From contig OX291542.1 in the NCBI GenBank assembly GCA_946406115.1, forward strand, positions 2,938,959 through 3,002,958: a stretch of DNA of 64,000 bases, in the 5' to 3' direction. Below, in pieces: positions 33,756 through 44,990 of this stretch. The position numbers were made by a program, and so were the translations under genes. The stretch is from Apoda limacodes. Its lineage: Eukaryota > Arthropoda > Insecta > Lepidoptera > Limacodidae. Every line of letters begins with the position of its first letter. Position 1 is the stretch's first letter. The notes under the pieces are model-generated. The model had not been told where the DNA came from. It did no database searches and saw nothing but the letters and a program-made list of their open reading frames with translations.

Positions 33756-34148
33756 ATTACAATCTCATCGGAGAACAAACAAGTTTTTATTTATTACTAT
33801 CTAAATTTTAAATGAAAATAATAATAATAATATACCTGGTGTTATTCGAGTATCAAAGAAGGTAGATTCTAAAGAATTTATCAATTTTAATAAATCAAAA
33901 TATAAGTTGCAAAGTTAAATATGTATTTTACTTAGCAATCAATTCTAATAGATACTTTGAATGTTGCATTTTTTTTAATTTCATATGAATATATATACGA
34001 ATTGTATACAAAGTATCAAAATATTTCAATTGTGATTTTTAATCGTCGCGTCGCGTATACATTAAAAACAGAATAAATTACTTAAAATTATTGACAATTT
34101 TAAATAGCGATGCATAAAAAGTAGATATATTAAATAGTTGAATATATG
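33756..34148. other. Non-coding A+T-rich stretch
   Basis: Nothing recognised. Confidence 0.35.
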
Positions 34149-34383
34149 TTTTTTTTTCATAACACTACTGTGGCAAACGAATATGTGTTATAGAGATTTC
34201 CGGCATGGTCTTACCGCACCACGGTATAATAGGTGGTACAGCGCCTTCGTCGTTCATATTCGAGTTTGAGGCAAAGAGACTGCCCAGTAGATCGGCTTTC
34301 TCTTTTGCACTATGGGCTAAGTCACCATCGGTCTTTCTTAGCAAACGACCAAAACCACGACTCCCAGAGGGATAGCTCGCAAG
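34149..34383 (-). mobile_element. Internally deleted CR1/Jockey-type LINE copy
   Basis: On the minus strand, 34383-34193 matches coding sequence at 61755-61952 of the plus-strand LINE (block for GGAAATCTC and TGGTGCGGTAAGACCATGCC). This is followed almost directly by TCGTTTGCCACAGTAGTG and an A-run, the element's extreme 3' end. About 1.6 kb in between is missing, so it is a short deletion derivative rather than a simple 5' truncation. Confidence 0.7.
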
Positions 34384-36110
34384 TAGCTCAACTATTTTGC
34401 TGAGGAATTGGAATTTAAATTTAAATAGGACTTACTAAATTAAAATAGGACCAATCGGTGGGTTATACCTTCCCTACACGTGATTTTTTTTTAATCGGTT
34501 TATAAATGACGGAGTCGGAAACGGAGGTAACGGAAACATTAAAAAAAAGCGATAGTAAACAAACCAATGGACCGATTTTGCTCAAACTCTTTTCAGAATT
34601 AAGTCATGACGTGCCGTATCGAATGATATGCCCACAAGACCACTTGGTCTATGGGTTCTTGAAATATCGTGGAGCAAAAAAAACTAACCTACATACATAT
34701 ACACACACACACACACACAGACATCACTCTAAGAATGATGCCAAACGATTCTCCAGGTCTTCAAACGTAACGAAAAAGCAAATTTAGCGATTTCGATTTT
34801 TGGACCAATTATAACTTTCCTCAAAAAAAGTTAAAAATACGAGTAGTTTAGGTAATTTTGCCGCCAATTCACCACGTTCAAATGTCGATTTAATTTTTTT
34901 TTTTTTAAATTACTTTAATTAAAAATTTAAATTACTTTAGTATTCAATATAAATTACATATTCGACCGTTCGAGCGGCCGGCTAAAACATTGCGAGTCGC
35001 TTTCTGATACTGTACTGCAAGTATGATTTATTCCAAAGAAGCTTGTGCAAGAAACGGTCGCATATAGTAGCATTTTAAAGAAAAGTATTTTATAGTTATT
35101 TGTTACACAAGTGAGTAAAAGCGTTTTTTGGTAGAAGTGCCGACTTAAAATCCTGAGCTAGCGAAGTAGACTAGAATTAAATCACGAGCGTAGAGAGTGA
35201 TTTAAATATAGACTACTGAACATAGCGAGGGATTTAAAGGCACGAGACCGAAAAAATTTGCTCACGCGCCCAACATACAACTTTTCACCTCTACCAGAAA
35301 AATATTTTCACGTGACTTTTCTGGTAAAAAATTAAGTTCGGCATTGGAGACTTGTTGTCCTAATTCTTTTGGTGTCATAGAAATATCTTCGTAGCTTGTA
35401 TCGCTCATTTTCTACAAAACAAAACAGAATTATTAATTAAATAAACAATCTCATGTTCAATAACCTAGCTTACCGCCATTTTACTTTTTTTTTTTTAAAT
35501 TGAGGTTGCGTTCGGAATTGTACCTACTACAACCTCTGCCATTACTATCAAAATAACGTATGATATTTTTTAAGTTAGCAGTTTAATCTTTTAATAATAC
35601 TAGTAATTTATAAAAACTCCTTAAAAACGAAAAAATGCTTTGTTATATTCTTAATTAAAATGCACAAGGATAACTATTTGTCCCGAAATTTGTTTCTGAC
35701 CAGTCATTGTATTGTTTTTTTTTTTCATCATCGGGTTAATTCCAAATTTCAATGTTCGAACAGTGAATTACTTTGCCTAACTAGTGATCAAAATTCGATT
35801 TTGCTCACTGAATTTGGACAGCAAAATTATCATTTTCGTGCTGGTAAGGTGAAAATTTCTTTTCAGTCCCTCCAAATTACTCAACAACAAAGTTCAGGTT
35901 ACCTCGTTGCAACGCGAAAGCATTTTTTTTAACTTAATTTGCAATTACTCTTATTAGATTATTAGACTGCAAAAAGCAAAACCATCATGTATTGAAAAAA
36001 ATATTTAACAAATCAAAACCTCTGGTATCAGAGCGTCTGATATTAAAAAAAATTACACAGAGTTGGTACCTGTATAACCCATACAATTAACCGATGTATT
36101 GCCACTTCAA
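34384..36110. other. Non-coding; dispersed-repeat blocks
   Basis: Positions 34500-34790 resemble part of a dispersed repeat with a short (AC)n near 34698-34718. Positions 34985-35049 form a block shared with 38464-38532. Positions 35170-35290 contain ATCACGAGCGTAGAGAGTGA-like phrasing seen in lepidopteran intergenic repeats. No coding support. Confidence 0.4.
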
Positions 36111-36119
36111 TTTACCCTG

Positions 36120-37370
36120 AAAAATTAAAGATTGGCATCGTCCGACCGATATATAAAAATGGGGATCACAAAGACTATAATAATTATCGATCCATAAAAT
36201 ATATTATCTTCTATATATAAAAATTATTGAAAGGTTTTTGGGTAATAAAATCAATGCCTTACCTTACCAAAAATAATATTATAAATAAAAAACAATTTGG
36301 ATTTCAAAAAAATTTAAAGTACTACACAGCTGCTGTATCAATTTTCAAATCAAGTTAACGAGTACCTTAATGATAAAAAAACATGTAGGTACTTATTGTC
36401 TTTATAGATTTCAGCAAGTCTTTCGATACTTTGGAATACTCGACGCTTTTTGAAAAATTATAAAATAATGGTATGTACAAGGCCCTCTACTAAAATTGCT
36501 TAAAAATTATCACCACAATCGGTACACAACAATGAAAATAGAAAACGATTTTAGTAAACATAAATATACAGTGAGACGAACAGCACAAGGATCTATAATC
36601 GGTCCTACAGAATACTTAATATATATTAACGATATGCCTAACACTATAAAAAGTAGCACTGTATACCAATTTACAGACAACACCTGCCTTTTGGTAGCTC
36701 ATCAAAGTATCGAGGAAGCCCAAAAGATATTGCTATATGACTTTAATCGGCTTTGCAAATGGGCTCATGAGAAAACTTAAGTTTTACAAATACACTCTTC
36801 TCATAATAAATTTGAGGTAGTCGCAGTTGTTATTGCTCATTCCCACCAATGTTTACATCGAGATAATTTAATGTGTTCGTGCGCGCCTTTACTACAACTT
36901 GTTGATAACTATATGTATATGTACATAGGGCTTATAATTGATGACAGGTTTTCATGTCGACATTATAAAGAGCATGTTTGTAACAAACTAAGATCGAATA
37001 TGAGTAAAATAAGAAATCTCAATAATAAACTACCGTTCAAAAATCTTAAGGTTAATATACTTGTTGCTTGCAGGCTCTGTCATTAGTCATGGGTTAAGTA
37101 GCTATGGCAGGTCATACCAAACATATATAGAAGACATATATAAATTACAGATAAGATTATTAATAAATTTTGTTACAGATATATAAGGAAGACAAATTTA
37201 ATTTAATTAGAACGAAGAACACATTTAATAGGACGTAAACGTCCAAAAAATTTAAGAAACCTAAGCTTTTTAAATTATTCAGAATACCTTAAATATAACA
37301 ATGTATACGGTAAAAGAACTATTCAATATTTGATGCCAAAATAACAAATGATTTGGCAGGTGAAATACAA
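36120..37370 (+). pseudogene. Decayed non-LTR reverse transcriptase (single LINE remnant)
   Basis: Successive plus-strand blocks are KIGIVRPIYKNGDHKDYNNY, KKQFGFQKN, IDFSKSFDTLEYS (catalytic A block), AQGSIIGPTEYLIYINDMP, VYQFTDNTCLLVAH (catalytic YADD degraded to FTDN), YIGLIIDDRFSCRHY and LRSNMSKIRNLNNKLPF. Numerous stops and shifts separate them. The spelling differs from the other LINEs in the window, so this is another lineage; I cannot assign the clade safely. The copy is old. Confidence 0.8.
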
Positions 37371-37960
37371 AACACGTATGTGATGAATGAGAAATCATTA
37401 AAAAGATATCTCACTCGTATTTTGTAAGATGTTTAGAATCGGAAGCCTGTACTTTTATGGACGTTATGTATAAAACATATATATTGTATGTGTATATTTA
37501 TGTATATGTATATATATATATATATACATATGTATGTGTATATGTATAAATATATTTAGAATAATGATGAATTAAATTGTCATAAATGGACTCTCACACA
37601 CTGTAAACATTATTGACGTGACAACGTCTTATAAATTGGTTTGCCGGGTGACACTTCAAGAAACTGCGTTACGCTCCGCTCACGTTATGCGCTCACAATG
37701 AGAGCAAGTGAGAGGCACGCGCCCGCCTAAGAGCGAGAGAGACAGACATAAAATCATTGTCACGTAAAACTTTCGCCCGTATACCGACTTTACAGGCAAC
37801 CAGTTTTTTTTTAATACTATAATTGTAATGGATAAATAAATAAATAATTTTATATTTATATTTGAAAGTGAAAAAAAACCAAAACAAAATAAGTAAAGCC
37901 TATGCTACCTACGTAGGGATATTGTTGCTTTCTGTACGTGCAAAAATGTTACGAATCTTT
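37371..37960. other. Non-coding; (TA/TG)-rich microsatellite at 37475-37555
   Basis: Alternating TATG/TATA dinucleotide-like sequence is followed by A+T-rich DNA and a GC-richer patch at 37660-37790. Nothing else. Confidence 0.4.
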
Positions 37961-38245
37961 TTTTTTTTAATACCACTACGATGGCAAACAAGCTTACGGT
38001 CCGCCTGATGGTAGATCACAACGGTCACCGTGGCTATGGACGCCTGCAAACCTCTGGGGCACCATTCGTGCGTTGCAAACCTTTAAAAATCTAATATTTT
38101 TTTTCTTAAAGAACCCTTACTACTGTAGACCTTAGAGAAAACCTTGGTAGGGAGCTTATTCCACAACACAAGCGTACGCGGGAGGAAGTTTCTCTGAAAC
38201 CGCACTGTTCGCGCCCATTTTAGTTCTAAAGTGTGAGAATAAATT
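37960..38245 (-). mobile_element. 5'-truncated CR1/Jockey-type LINE copy
   Basis: The T-run at 37961-37970 on plus is the A-tail on minus. The sequence then runs back through the 3' UTR (GTAAGCTTGTTTGCCATCG-like) and the C-terminal coding blocks, matching 63295-63595 of the plus-strand element. Truncation lies near 38245. Confidence 0.85.
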
Positions 38246-40584
38246 CCTTGCCGATATGGTAGGAAGTAGCCGGTTCAGTCGTTGCAGAGATTACCAACCA
38301 ACAAACTTTACCTCTGTATGATGTTTATACAGACAGGTAAAAATAATTGTCTGTTTTTCAGTATCTCATTTAAATTGCTGAGTTATGTTAAGAGGATATT
38401 TTTGACACTTACTAATCAAAGATCGTGAAATTTTAAAGACATATTCTAGGAATAAATATCTAGTAAAACATTGCGGGTCGCTCTCTGATACTGTACTACA
38501 AGTATGATTTATTCCAAAGCAGCTTGTGCAGTAGTAGTATAGTGCTGTGTCTAGTATAGGTTAAAAGTTACAGAGGATTCTAGTTTTTCATACAAATAGT
38601 ATCAATTAAAATTTCAAGTTAGTTAAAGCGTTTTTCAGGTTTTCGGAAAACCATAGGCATAGATATTTGACTAAGATCATGTCTACAAAATATCGCAGTG
38701 TTTGATCTTTAAATGTCAAAAAAAGGGGCAAATACGTTTTCACGCTGCAGCTGTGAGGCGCCGGGAATCGTATGCTCTTAAGTTAAACTCTTAATATACA
38801 AATTTGTGTTTTTTTTTACATCAATATATTTTGAATTGACATTGAGTTATGTTGAGCATCGTAGTACCGATAATATTGTGGAGTGAAAAATTAATGGAAT
38901 ACAATATCTATCCATATCTAATATTATAAATGTGTGTTTGTATGTATGTTTCACGACGCAACGGAACAAAAGGGGGCGATTAGTTGTTGTTCAGGAACTG
39001 CTTACCGAATGTAAAGAAAACCTGTATTTATATTTATATTATAGTGCAAAATAACACCTACCCAATGGACTAACTAACTAACTAACAATGTTATTATTGA
39101 TACAATCAGGCGTTACTTTGCGGAAAATCATTATTATAATAAAATATTATTACCTCGCTAAAATCCGCTAAACAATTTAGTAGCACTCACGTACAAATGT
39201 ACACCATCCACGTGTGTAGGAGTGCACCTCCTTCCATCCCTCCTTATATGGACGATGCCAACTTCACTATAACGCTACACCACTAAATTGCTAACAAAAC
39301 TGTTTCGCCTCAACTCGAGGCATCTCTAGGAGACGCAAGTTGTTCGTACGCTAACCTTGACATCACAATGGCGGGCAACTTTTTATTAAAATTTTTTTTG
39401 CTACACAGAGTGGTACTAATTTTTTAAACAAAGTTACCAAATAGTAGTAATAAGGTTCTAAAAACTCAGTAGTATTTAATAAGATATTCTCACCTCAACC
39501 CGCCAACCTGACGCACACGATATCCAGCCAGACTCACAAAGATATTTTCGAGTATGAACACGCTGATGACGAAACAACTGTACACTGATATACATATTTG
39601 TTATTGTTACATTACATAAGAAAGTAACTGTATCGTTTAAACCGTACAGGAAATTATTAGTGTCTACGTACATGCACTGTGGCCACGCTGGCCGCCCGCG
39701 CCGCGGCCTTCTGTAACGATCCTGTTACCGCTAATATACAACACGCACACATTTGCGCGTATACACACGTCATTTGTATTTGTAGTGTTAGTAGGTTAGG
39801 TAGTTATTACCTTTGAAAACTACGTGATGTTTCAGTTTGTTTATGAACTCGCGTACATGTATGTATAGCTACTAAATAAAATTACGTTGGTCATGCCACG
39901 CGGTGTATTTGTCACATCGTAGCGGGGCGGGCGCCGGAACAAAAAGCTACTACAGTGTTCTTAGTCTTACGAAGTAATTAGATTACATGTCTTAAGATTT
40001 ATTACTATTGCCATCTCGTACATTTAGTAACTTTTATTAAACAACTAAGTCTGAATTGTTTTTATTTCTTTTGTTAAAGGCATTTAGCTTAAAAAGGTGC
40101 GAATGGAAAACCAAGAACAACCCTAATACATTAAGTACATAGCCGGATAGACAGACGGACACCCGAATCTGTTACTTAAGTGTTTTAATAACAAAAACAG
40201 GCGGACAAACAGACGACACGTGACGACAATGAAATATATAAAATGAATTATTTGGTTAAGAAAACTGTAACACACTAGTAACTTGTTAAAGCGTTGCCCA
40301 TAGTTTTTTGGCTGAATTACTTGTGGTGTGGTGTGGTGTAAATTCACGGTCCGCCGCGTGCGCGTCATCACTAGTGGTAATCAGCCAACACCAACGCGGC
40401 AAAGGTACGATATTGGGAAGTCATCCATGCTCCCTACAGGGGCTTACGATAGGATAACACTTAATTTGCTAGGTACGTATAGGCAGACATCGAGCTATTT
40501 GCACTAGAGGAGACGCTATAAACAAACGTCGCGCCACAGATAAAATATTAGTTACTACGTCACATTTCATACTCGATCGTGGCT
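38246..40584. other. Non-coding; dispersed blocks and GC-rich patches
   Basis: 38464-38532 is shared with 34985-35049. 38925-39000 begins TCTAATATTATAAATGTGTG and resembles the 5' end of another Helitron-like family. GC-rich patches are at 39690-39720 and 39900-39935. No coding or splice evidence strong enough to propose a host gene. Confidence 0.4.
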
Positions 40585-40880
40585 TCCATACTAATATTAT
40601 AAATGCGAAAGTAACTATATCTGTCTGTCTATTAACTCTTCACGCTTAAACCGCTTAACCGACTCAGATGAAATTTGGCATGGAGATAGTTTGAGTCCCG
40701 AGAAAAAACAAAGGCTTCTTGAAAACGTCAAGTGTGAGTCATTTTTTTGCCGTTGAAATCCTACACCGATAACCGAATTTAGGGCGGGTGAAACCGCAGG
40801 AAAATTTGGCACGGAAATCGTGTAATCCTGGGGAAGGACAATGGCTACTTGAAAACGTCAAGTATGATTTTTTCTATAGA
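40585..40880 (+). mobile_element. Helitron-like element with the same internal duplication as 21345-21724
   Basis: It starts TCCATACTAATATTATAAAT and carries GGAGATAGTTTGAGTCCCG. It passes GGGCGGGTGAAACCGCAGG, then begins a second partial pass (TTTGGCACGGAAATCGTG, CTACTTGAAAACGTCAAG). The terminal hairpin and CTAG are missing, so the right end is eroded. Confidence 0.65.
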
Positions 40881-41056
40881 GTCGTTACCGTTGTAATCAC
40901 AAGAAACACATTTTCGTTGTTTTTTATACATCGTTAAAACAGTGAAAAATATGTAGTATAACAACAAGTAATAAAAACGGGCCAAGTGCAAGACCAGCCC
41001 GAGCCATTACCATCTTAACCCTCTATAACTCAATTACATAGATTTACTAAATTTTT

Positions 41057-41064
<8 letters not shown>

Positions 41065-41093
<29 letters not shown>
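41065..41093. repeat. (TA)n microsatellite
   Basis: It is an uninterrupted TA run. Confidence 0.9.
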
Positions 41094-41249
41094 CGTGTTT
41101 CATAACATTTCATTCAATTATTTATTTTACTCAATATAAAAACAGGGAGCTTTGCCTGAGGGCAACACTAAGTCATAAGCTTAAAAACTATATAAAGGTG
41201 GATGTTATGAAAGGTCGAAGTTTCTGAAGCAGTTCTTGGTTTCAATATA

Positions 41250-41500
41250 GCATAACACGTCACCCGCGTAACGGAGAACTCCACTCCTGGCGGTGACTCA
41301 TCTTCGGGTTCGAGACTCACGCCGGTCGAAGGGACGCCCCCGAGAGCGACAACCCAAAGCCGAGGCTCCCCCTGCAGGGAGCCCTTGAGCGTTGGGCGCT
41401 ATACGGGCTGAGGCTCCTTCAGAGACTCGCCCAAAAAATTCCGGTGAAGCAGTAACGGCTGCAACAGCCAACTGCAGTGTCAGTTCAGAAAAAAAAAAAA
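41250..41500 (+). mobile_element. GC-rich retroposon-like fragment with poly(A) tail
   Basis: A GC-rich block (CACCCGCGTAACGGAG to GCTGCAACAGCCAACTGCAG) is followed by a run of 12 A with one C after it. It contains GGGTTCGAGACTC, which resembles a pol III B box. Both SINE and LINE-end explanations fit. No coding motif was seen. Confidence 0.4.
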
Positions 41501-41639
41501 CAAGACACTTTGGGAACTTGCATCTAATTTTTTCATCATACCATTCGGGCTATATCCAATCTTGTCATGGCGTACTGCAATTGGAGGTACATGCTGGGCA
41601 GGTCCTATGTGTGTTTTTGATTGTATCTCGTTCTCCAGC

Positions 41640-41885
41640 GAACGACGACTAGACCTACTAGGCGTCATGCCCAATTTACAAAGAGTTACTGAAACATCCA
41701 GACGAAAATCTGCTGTCGATAAACGACATAAAAAGTCATCCACTTCAGCTGGTGAGCCCCAAGGTGGCGTGCTGTCTCCTCTCCTATTTGCCATCTTCAT
41801 TAACACTATTTATTACTCACAAACTTTCTTTCTCTCTTCCACTTGTATGCAGACGATCTCCAAATTTTTTTATTAAAAAAATTAA
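41640..41885 (+). pseudogene. Decayed LINE reverse transcriptase fragment
   Basis: The plus strand reads GEPQGGVLSPLLFAIFINTI, matching the PQGxVLSPLLFALFIN block. After a frameshift, LYADDLQIFL is readable near 41843-41875. The spelling resembles the fragment at 27250-27560, so both may derive from one family. Confidence 0.75.
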
Positions 41886-42003
41886 ATTAAATTCTCTTAA
41901 AATTCATTCATTCATAATTGGCAACATACAATTGGTAAATTTCGTGGCTTGGAATTATGCGCGCTAAGCTCACAAAGAACGTTAGATAATGCAACAAATC
42001 TGG

Positions 42004-42913
42004 CTATTCTGGAAGCACAACGTGTTCCTTGTCAGTTTCAATTTCTGTTTTATAGGCGTAACCAGAAACGCCACTGTGTGGTTTTTGAGGATTGTATCGC
42101 TTTAACATATTCTGTGCTTTATTGGAACACATTTGCTGGTCCACACAAAGGTGTTCTTCCAAAGGGACCTTTTGGTAAGCTGCATTCAGGGAATCCACCT
42201 CTGGGCTCATTTTGAAAATTCTATCATGTTCAGGATCGTTCCTAGGGAGATTTTTGCTATTGTCATCGCAATGTAAAGCTTGGCGCATTTTTTAAAATTT
42301 ATTCAATGACATAGTATTATTATTGTACAAAGTATTGGACTCCAGTGGTTAGTAGCTCTAGGTAATCAAATAAGATATACATTAGATATATTATACCCAC
42401 GAACTGCCTGATATCCACTTCTGTCACATGGAAAGTGCTGTTAGGATCATTTTGAACTTGATAAAGATTGGTCTCCTCTGAAATCATCTGGATAAGTTCC
42501 TGTGGAAAGAGGTAAAAGAAAACCTTCTCGGCATTCAATTGAAGGCTCTTCTTCCAGCGTTAATTTAATTAAGTGAACTCCTTTGTAGATTTTTTTTGAT
42601 TGATTTGTTTCAGCTGATGAGGAACAGTAACGTTTGATGCCGTTTTAGCGCTTGGAGGTGAGCTTTTATGATTATTTTTTTCTAAGGTTTCTATAATAGA
42701 ATCCACGTCGATATCTTATTCGGAAATATTGTCTTCAAATGTTTCTAATGCAGCTACAAAATCTGGGTCGCTGTCATCGTCAAAATCCAAACAGTCGTTA
42801 CTGTCATCACGATTCTGCAGCACCAAGGTAATGTTCTCGTCTAAAAAGACTCGAAGAGGCCACCTACGAAATGCCCTGGAACATGATATAACACCCATGT
42901 ACACACACAACAC
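42004..42913 (-). pseudogene. piggyBac-type transposase fragment (PGBD, DDE_Tnp_1_7)
   Basis: In minus-strand order there is an acidic N-terminal segment (NDCLDFDDDSDPDFVAALE), then FPQELIQMISEETNLYQVQ and VTEVDIRQFVGIIYLM. Then come LHCDDNSKNLPRNDPEHDRI, KVPLEEHLCVDQQMC (first catalytic Asp region) and LKRYNPQKPHSG. These follow the order of the piggyBac core. Stops and shifts separate the three readable parts, and the sequence ends near 42004 before the later catalytic Asp residues. No TTAA-flanked terminal repeats were found. Confidence 0.8.
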
Positions 42914-42920
42914 AAACTAA

Positions 42921-43470
42921 TAGTCCGGTCAATTTAGACATTCGAAGTTACATAAAGTCCCAACAAGCTGAATTTCAGTGAAATTGTTCAAAACCCAATA
43001 ATAAACAATGTCTAGAAGTTCCCCATCATTCCCGTGTATGGAAAAAATTTTATTCAAGGTCAAAGGTCAAAAAAAATAGTTTTTCGCGATTTTCAGCAAA
43101 ACGGTAAGTTTTATCATAAAAGTACTTCCGACAAAAATTGTAGATCATAAAATTATCTATAAAAAATGTATCAATACTTTTTTTCTTAGGAGCCACCGTT
43201 TCTGAGATATAACGATTCAAAAAGTTATAAAAGTTGTTTACAATTTTTGTCGGAGGTACTTTTATGATAAAACTTACCGTTTTGCTGAAAATCGCGAAAA
43301 ACTATTTTTTTTGACCTTTGACCTTGGATAAATTTTTTTCCATACACGGGAATGATGGGGAACTTCTTGACAGTGTTTATAATTATATTTTGTACTATTT
43401 CACTGAAATTCAGCTTGTTGGGACTTTATGTAACTTCACTCTCATTTTTTGGTCTAAATTGACCGGACTA
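42921..43470. mobile_element. Foldback MITE with arms of over 220 bp
   Basis: The ends TAGTCCGGTCAATTTAGAC and its reverse complement are followed inward by long near-identical inverted arms (about 42921-43141 and 43235-43470), with a central spacer of about 90 bp. Shared blocks include AAAGTCCCAACAAGCTGAAT, ATTCCCGTGTATGG and TTTTTCGCGATTTTCAGC. TAA lies just outside both ends (42918-42920 and 43471-43473), or TA if the terminal TA is counted as target. No coding capacity; superfamily uncertain. Confidence 0.88.
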
Positions 43471-43814
43471 TAATACCCCTATCCGTTAATGTAGCCTACG
43501 AGCAACAAACACAAATGTTCAAAAATAAATCAAAACAATGAAAATGTCAAACATTAATGTTGATGCACTTACTTGTCCATGTTATCAAAATAAACCCTTA
43601 AAACACGACATAAGTATTTTTAATTGCTTTTCAATTCGGAGTACGCGCGAACTTGTTCGAACTCGTAACAGTTGTGAGAACAAACTTCGACTTGTGACAT
43701 GTAACGCTATCTAGTTAATTTTTTCTTCAGTACTTGTTCGTTACTTCTGTTTTTAAGAGCTTTATAGCTATTTTTAAGAGAAATAGTAACACATTAGTTT
43801 GTTGGAAACGATAT

Positions 43815-43865
43815 TCAAAGCTAAGCAACTTCGGGCTTGGTCAGTAATTGGATAGGTAGCGGCTT
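43815..43865 (+). ncRNA. 5S rRNA-derived fragment
   Basis: The sequence CTAAGCAACTTCGGGCTTGG, then TCAGTAATTGGATAGG and GCGGC, follows the middle of animal 5S rRNA (TTAAGCAACGTCGGGC, TAGTACTTGGATGGG, GACCGC). This covers the internal pol III control region. The first ~60 nt and the 3' stem of 5S are not recognisable. It may be a pseudogene or part of a 5S-headed SINE. Confidence 0.6.
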
Positions 43866-43929
43866 ACCACCCAACCCAATCTGTTAAGCCGTTTAGAAGT
43901 AATGTGAAAAAGATAAGTACGGAAGGACA

Positions 43930-44163
43930 ATTCTTACTACCCGTTTTCTTGTAAAAAGTAGCCTTTGTTTATTAGGAGGAAGGAGTAGTTTTGGAGCCTA
44001 TTTAATACAAACATATTTACACACAAACCTTTCCTCTTTATAATATTAGTATAGATAACGTCACCCATATATTCTTTAAATCATTAAATGCATCCAACGA
44101 CGAAATCGGTTTAAAACTTTTACAAGGATCCAGAATGTAAACCAGCGGGTAACCAGCTAGTAC
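43930..44163. repeat. Fragments of Helitron-like repeats in both orientations
   Basis: The minus strand at 44054-44008 reads TATCTATACTAATATTATAA then AGAGGAAAGG, a typical 5' end of a lepidopteran Helitron-like family. 43945-43975 (minus) holds GGCTACTTTTTACAAG from the same family. At 44135-44161 the plus strand reads CAGCGGGTAACCAGCTAGT, resembling a 3' end. Confidence 0.5.
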
Positions 44164-44752
44164 CTTATACGTATTTTGTTAATAAACCCATTTTTCTGCT
44201 AAGTTTCTTGGTGTCCCTCACTGAGCGGTCCGAGCGCCTAATCTAATAATAGCATTGACGCAACCAAATACCGTCTCAGATTTTTGCATATCTCGTCATT
44301 TACCAAAACTGTAGAACGAAGCCTTTATGGTGAGAGTTCGATGGTTGTGAAGAAATAAGAATGGGGTCGAACGAAATCTATAAAAGTGTCATTACAACAG
44401 CAAATTTAGTATCATAATAACGGTCTTTACAAAACATTTTTTAAAACCTTATGAACCATAATTTATGACTTTTTTTTAATTTTGTGTTATAAACATTATG
44501 TAATAAACAATTAAGTAGTTGCAATGTGTACAAATAAATATATAACCTGCAACGATATTTCCAACTTAAATTACTTGTCTTATTTCAATTTACAATAAAG
44601 AGTAAGTCGCATATAATTATTATAGTAAAATAAATATAAACTTAATTTAATGCATTACACATAAATCGACATGTAATAAAAAAAAACAAATAACAATAAA
44701 TCTACAGTAAAAATCACAAGCACTTTGGTATACAATCAACCTATGACCAAAA
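44164..44752. other. Non-coding A+T-rich stretch
   Basis: Nothing recognised. Confidence 0.35.
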
Positions 44753-44990
44753 ATATGTATCTACCTATAACATATGTATCTACCTATAACATATGTATCT
44801 ACCTATAACATATGTATCTACCTATAACATATGTATCTACCTATAACATATGTATCTACCTATAACATATGTATCTACTTATAACATATGTTTCTACCTA
44901 TAACATATGTATCTACCTATAACATATGTATCTACCTATAACATATGTATCTACCTATAACATATGTATCTACCTATAACATATGTATCT
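44753..44990. repeat. 19-bp tandem repeat, about 12.5 units
   Basis: The unit is CATATGTATCTACCTATAA. Two units differ by one base (ACTT for ACCT, GTTT for GTAT). CATATG makes each junction palindromic. Confidence 0.95.

Noticed and set aside
41480..41806. 108-codon minus-strand frame
   Set aside because: It is antisense to the LINE reverse-transcriptase scrap with GEPQGGVLSPLLF on the plus strand.
44753..44990. CRISPR-like array
   Set aside because: The 19-bp units are contiguous with no spacers; this is a minisatellite in eukaryotic DNA.
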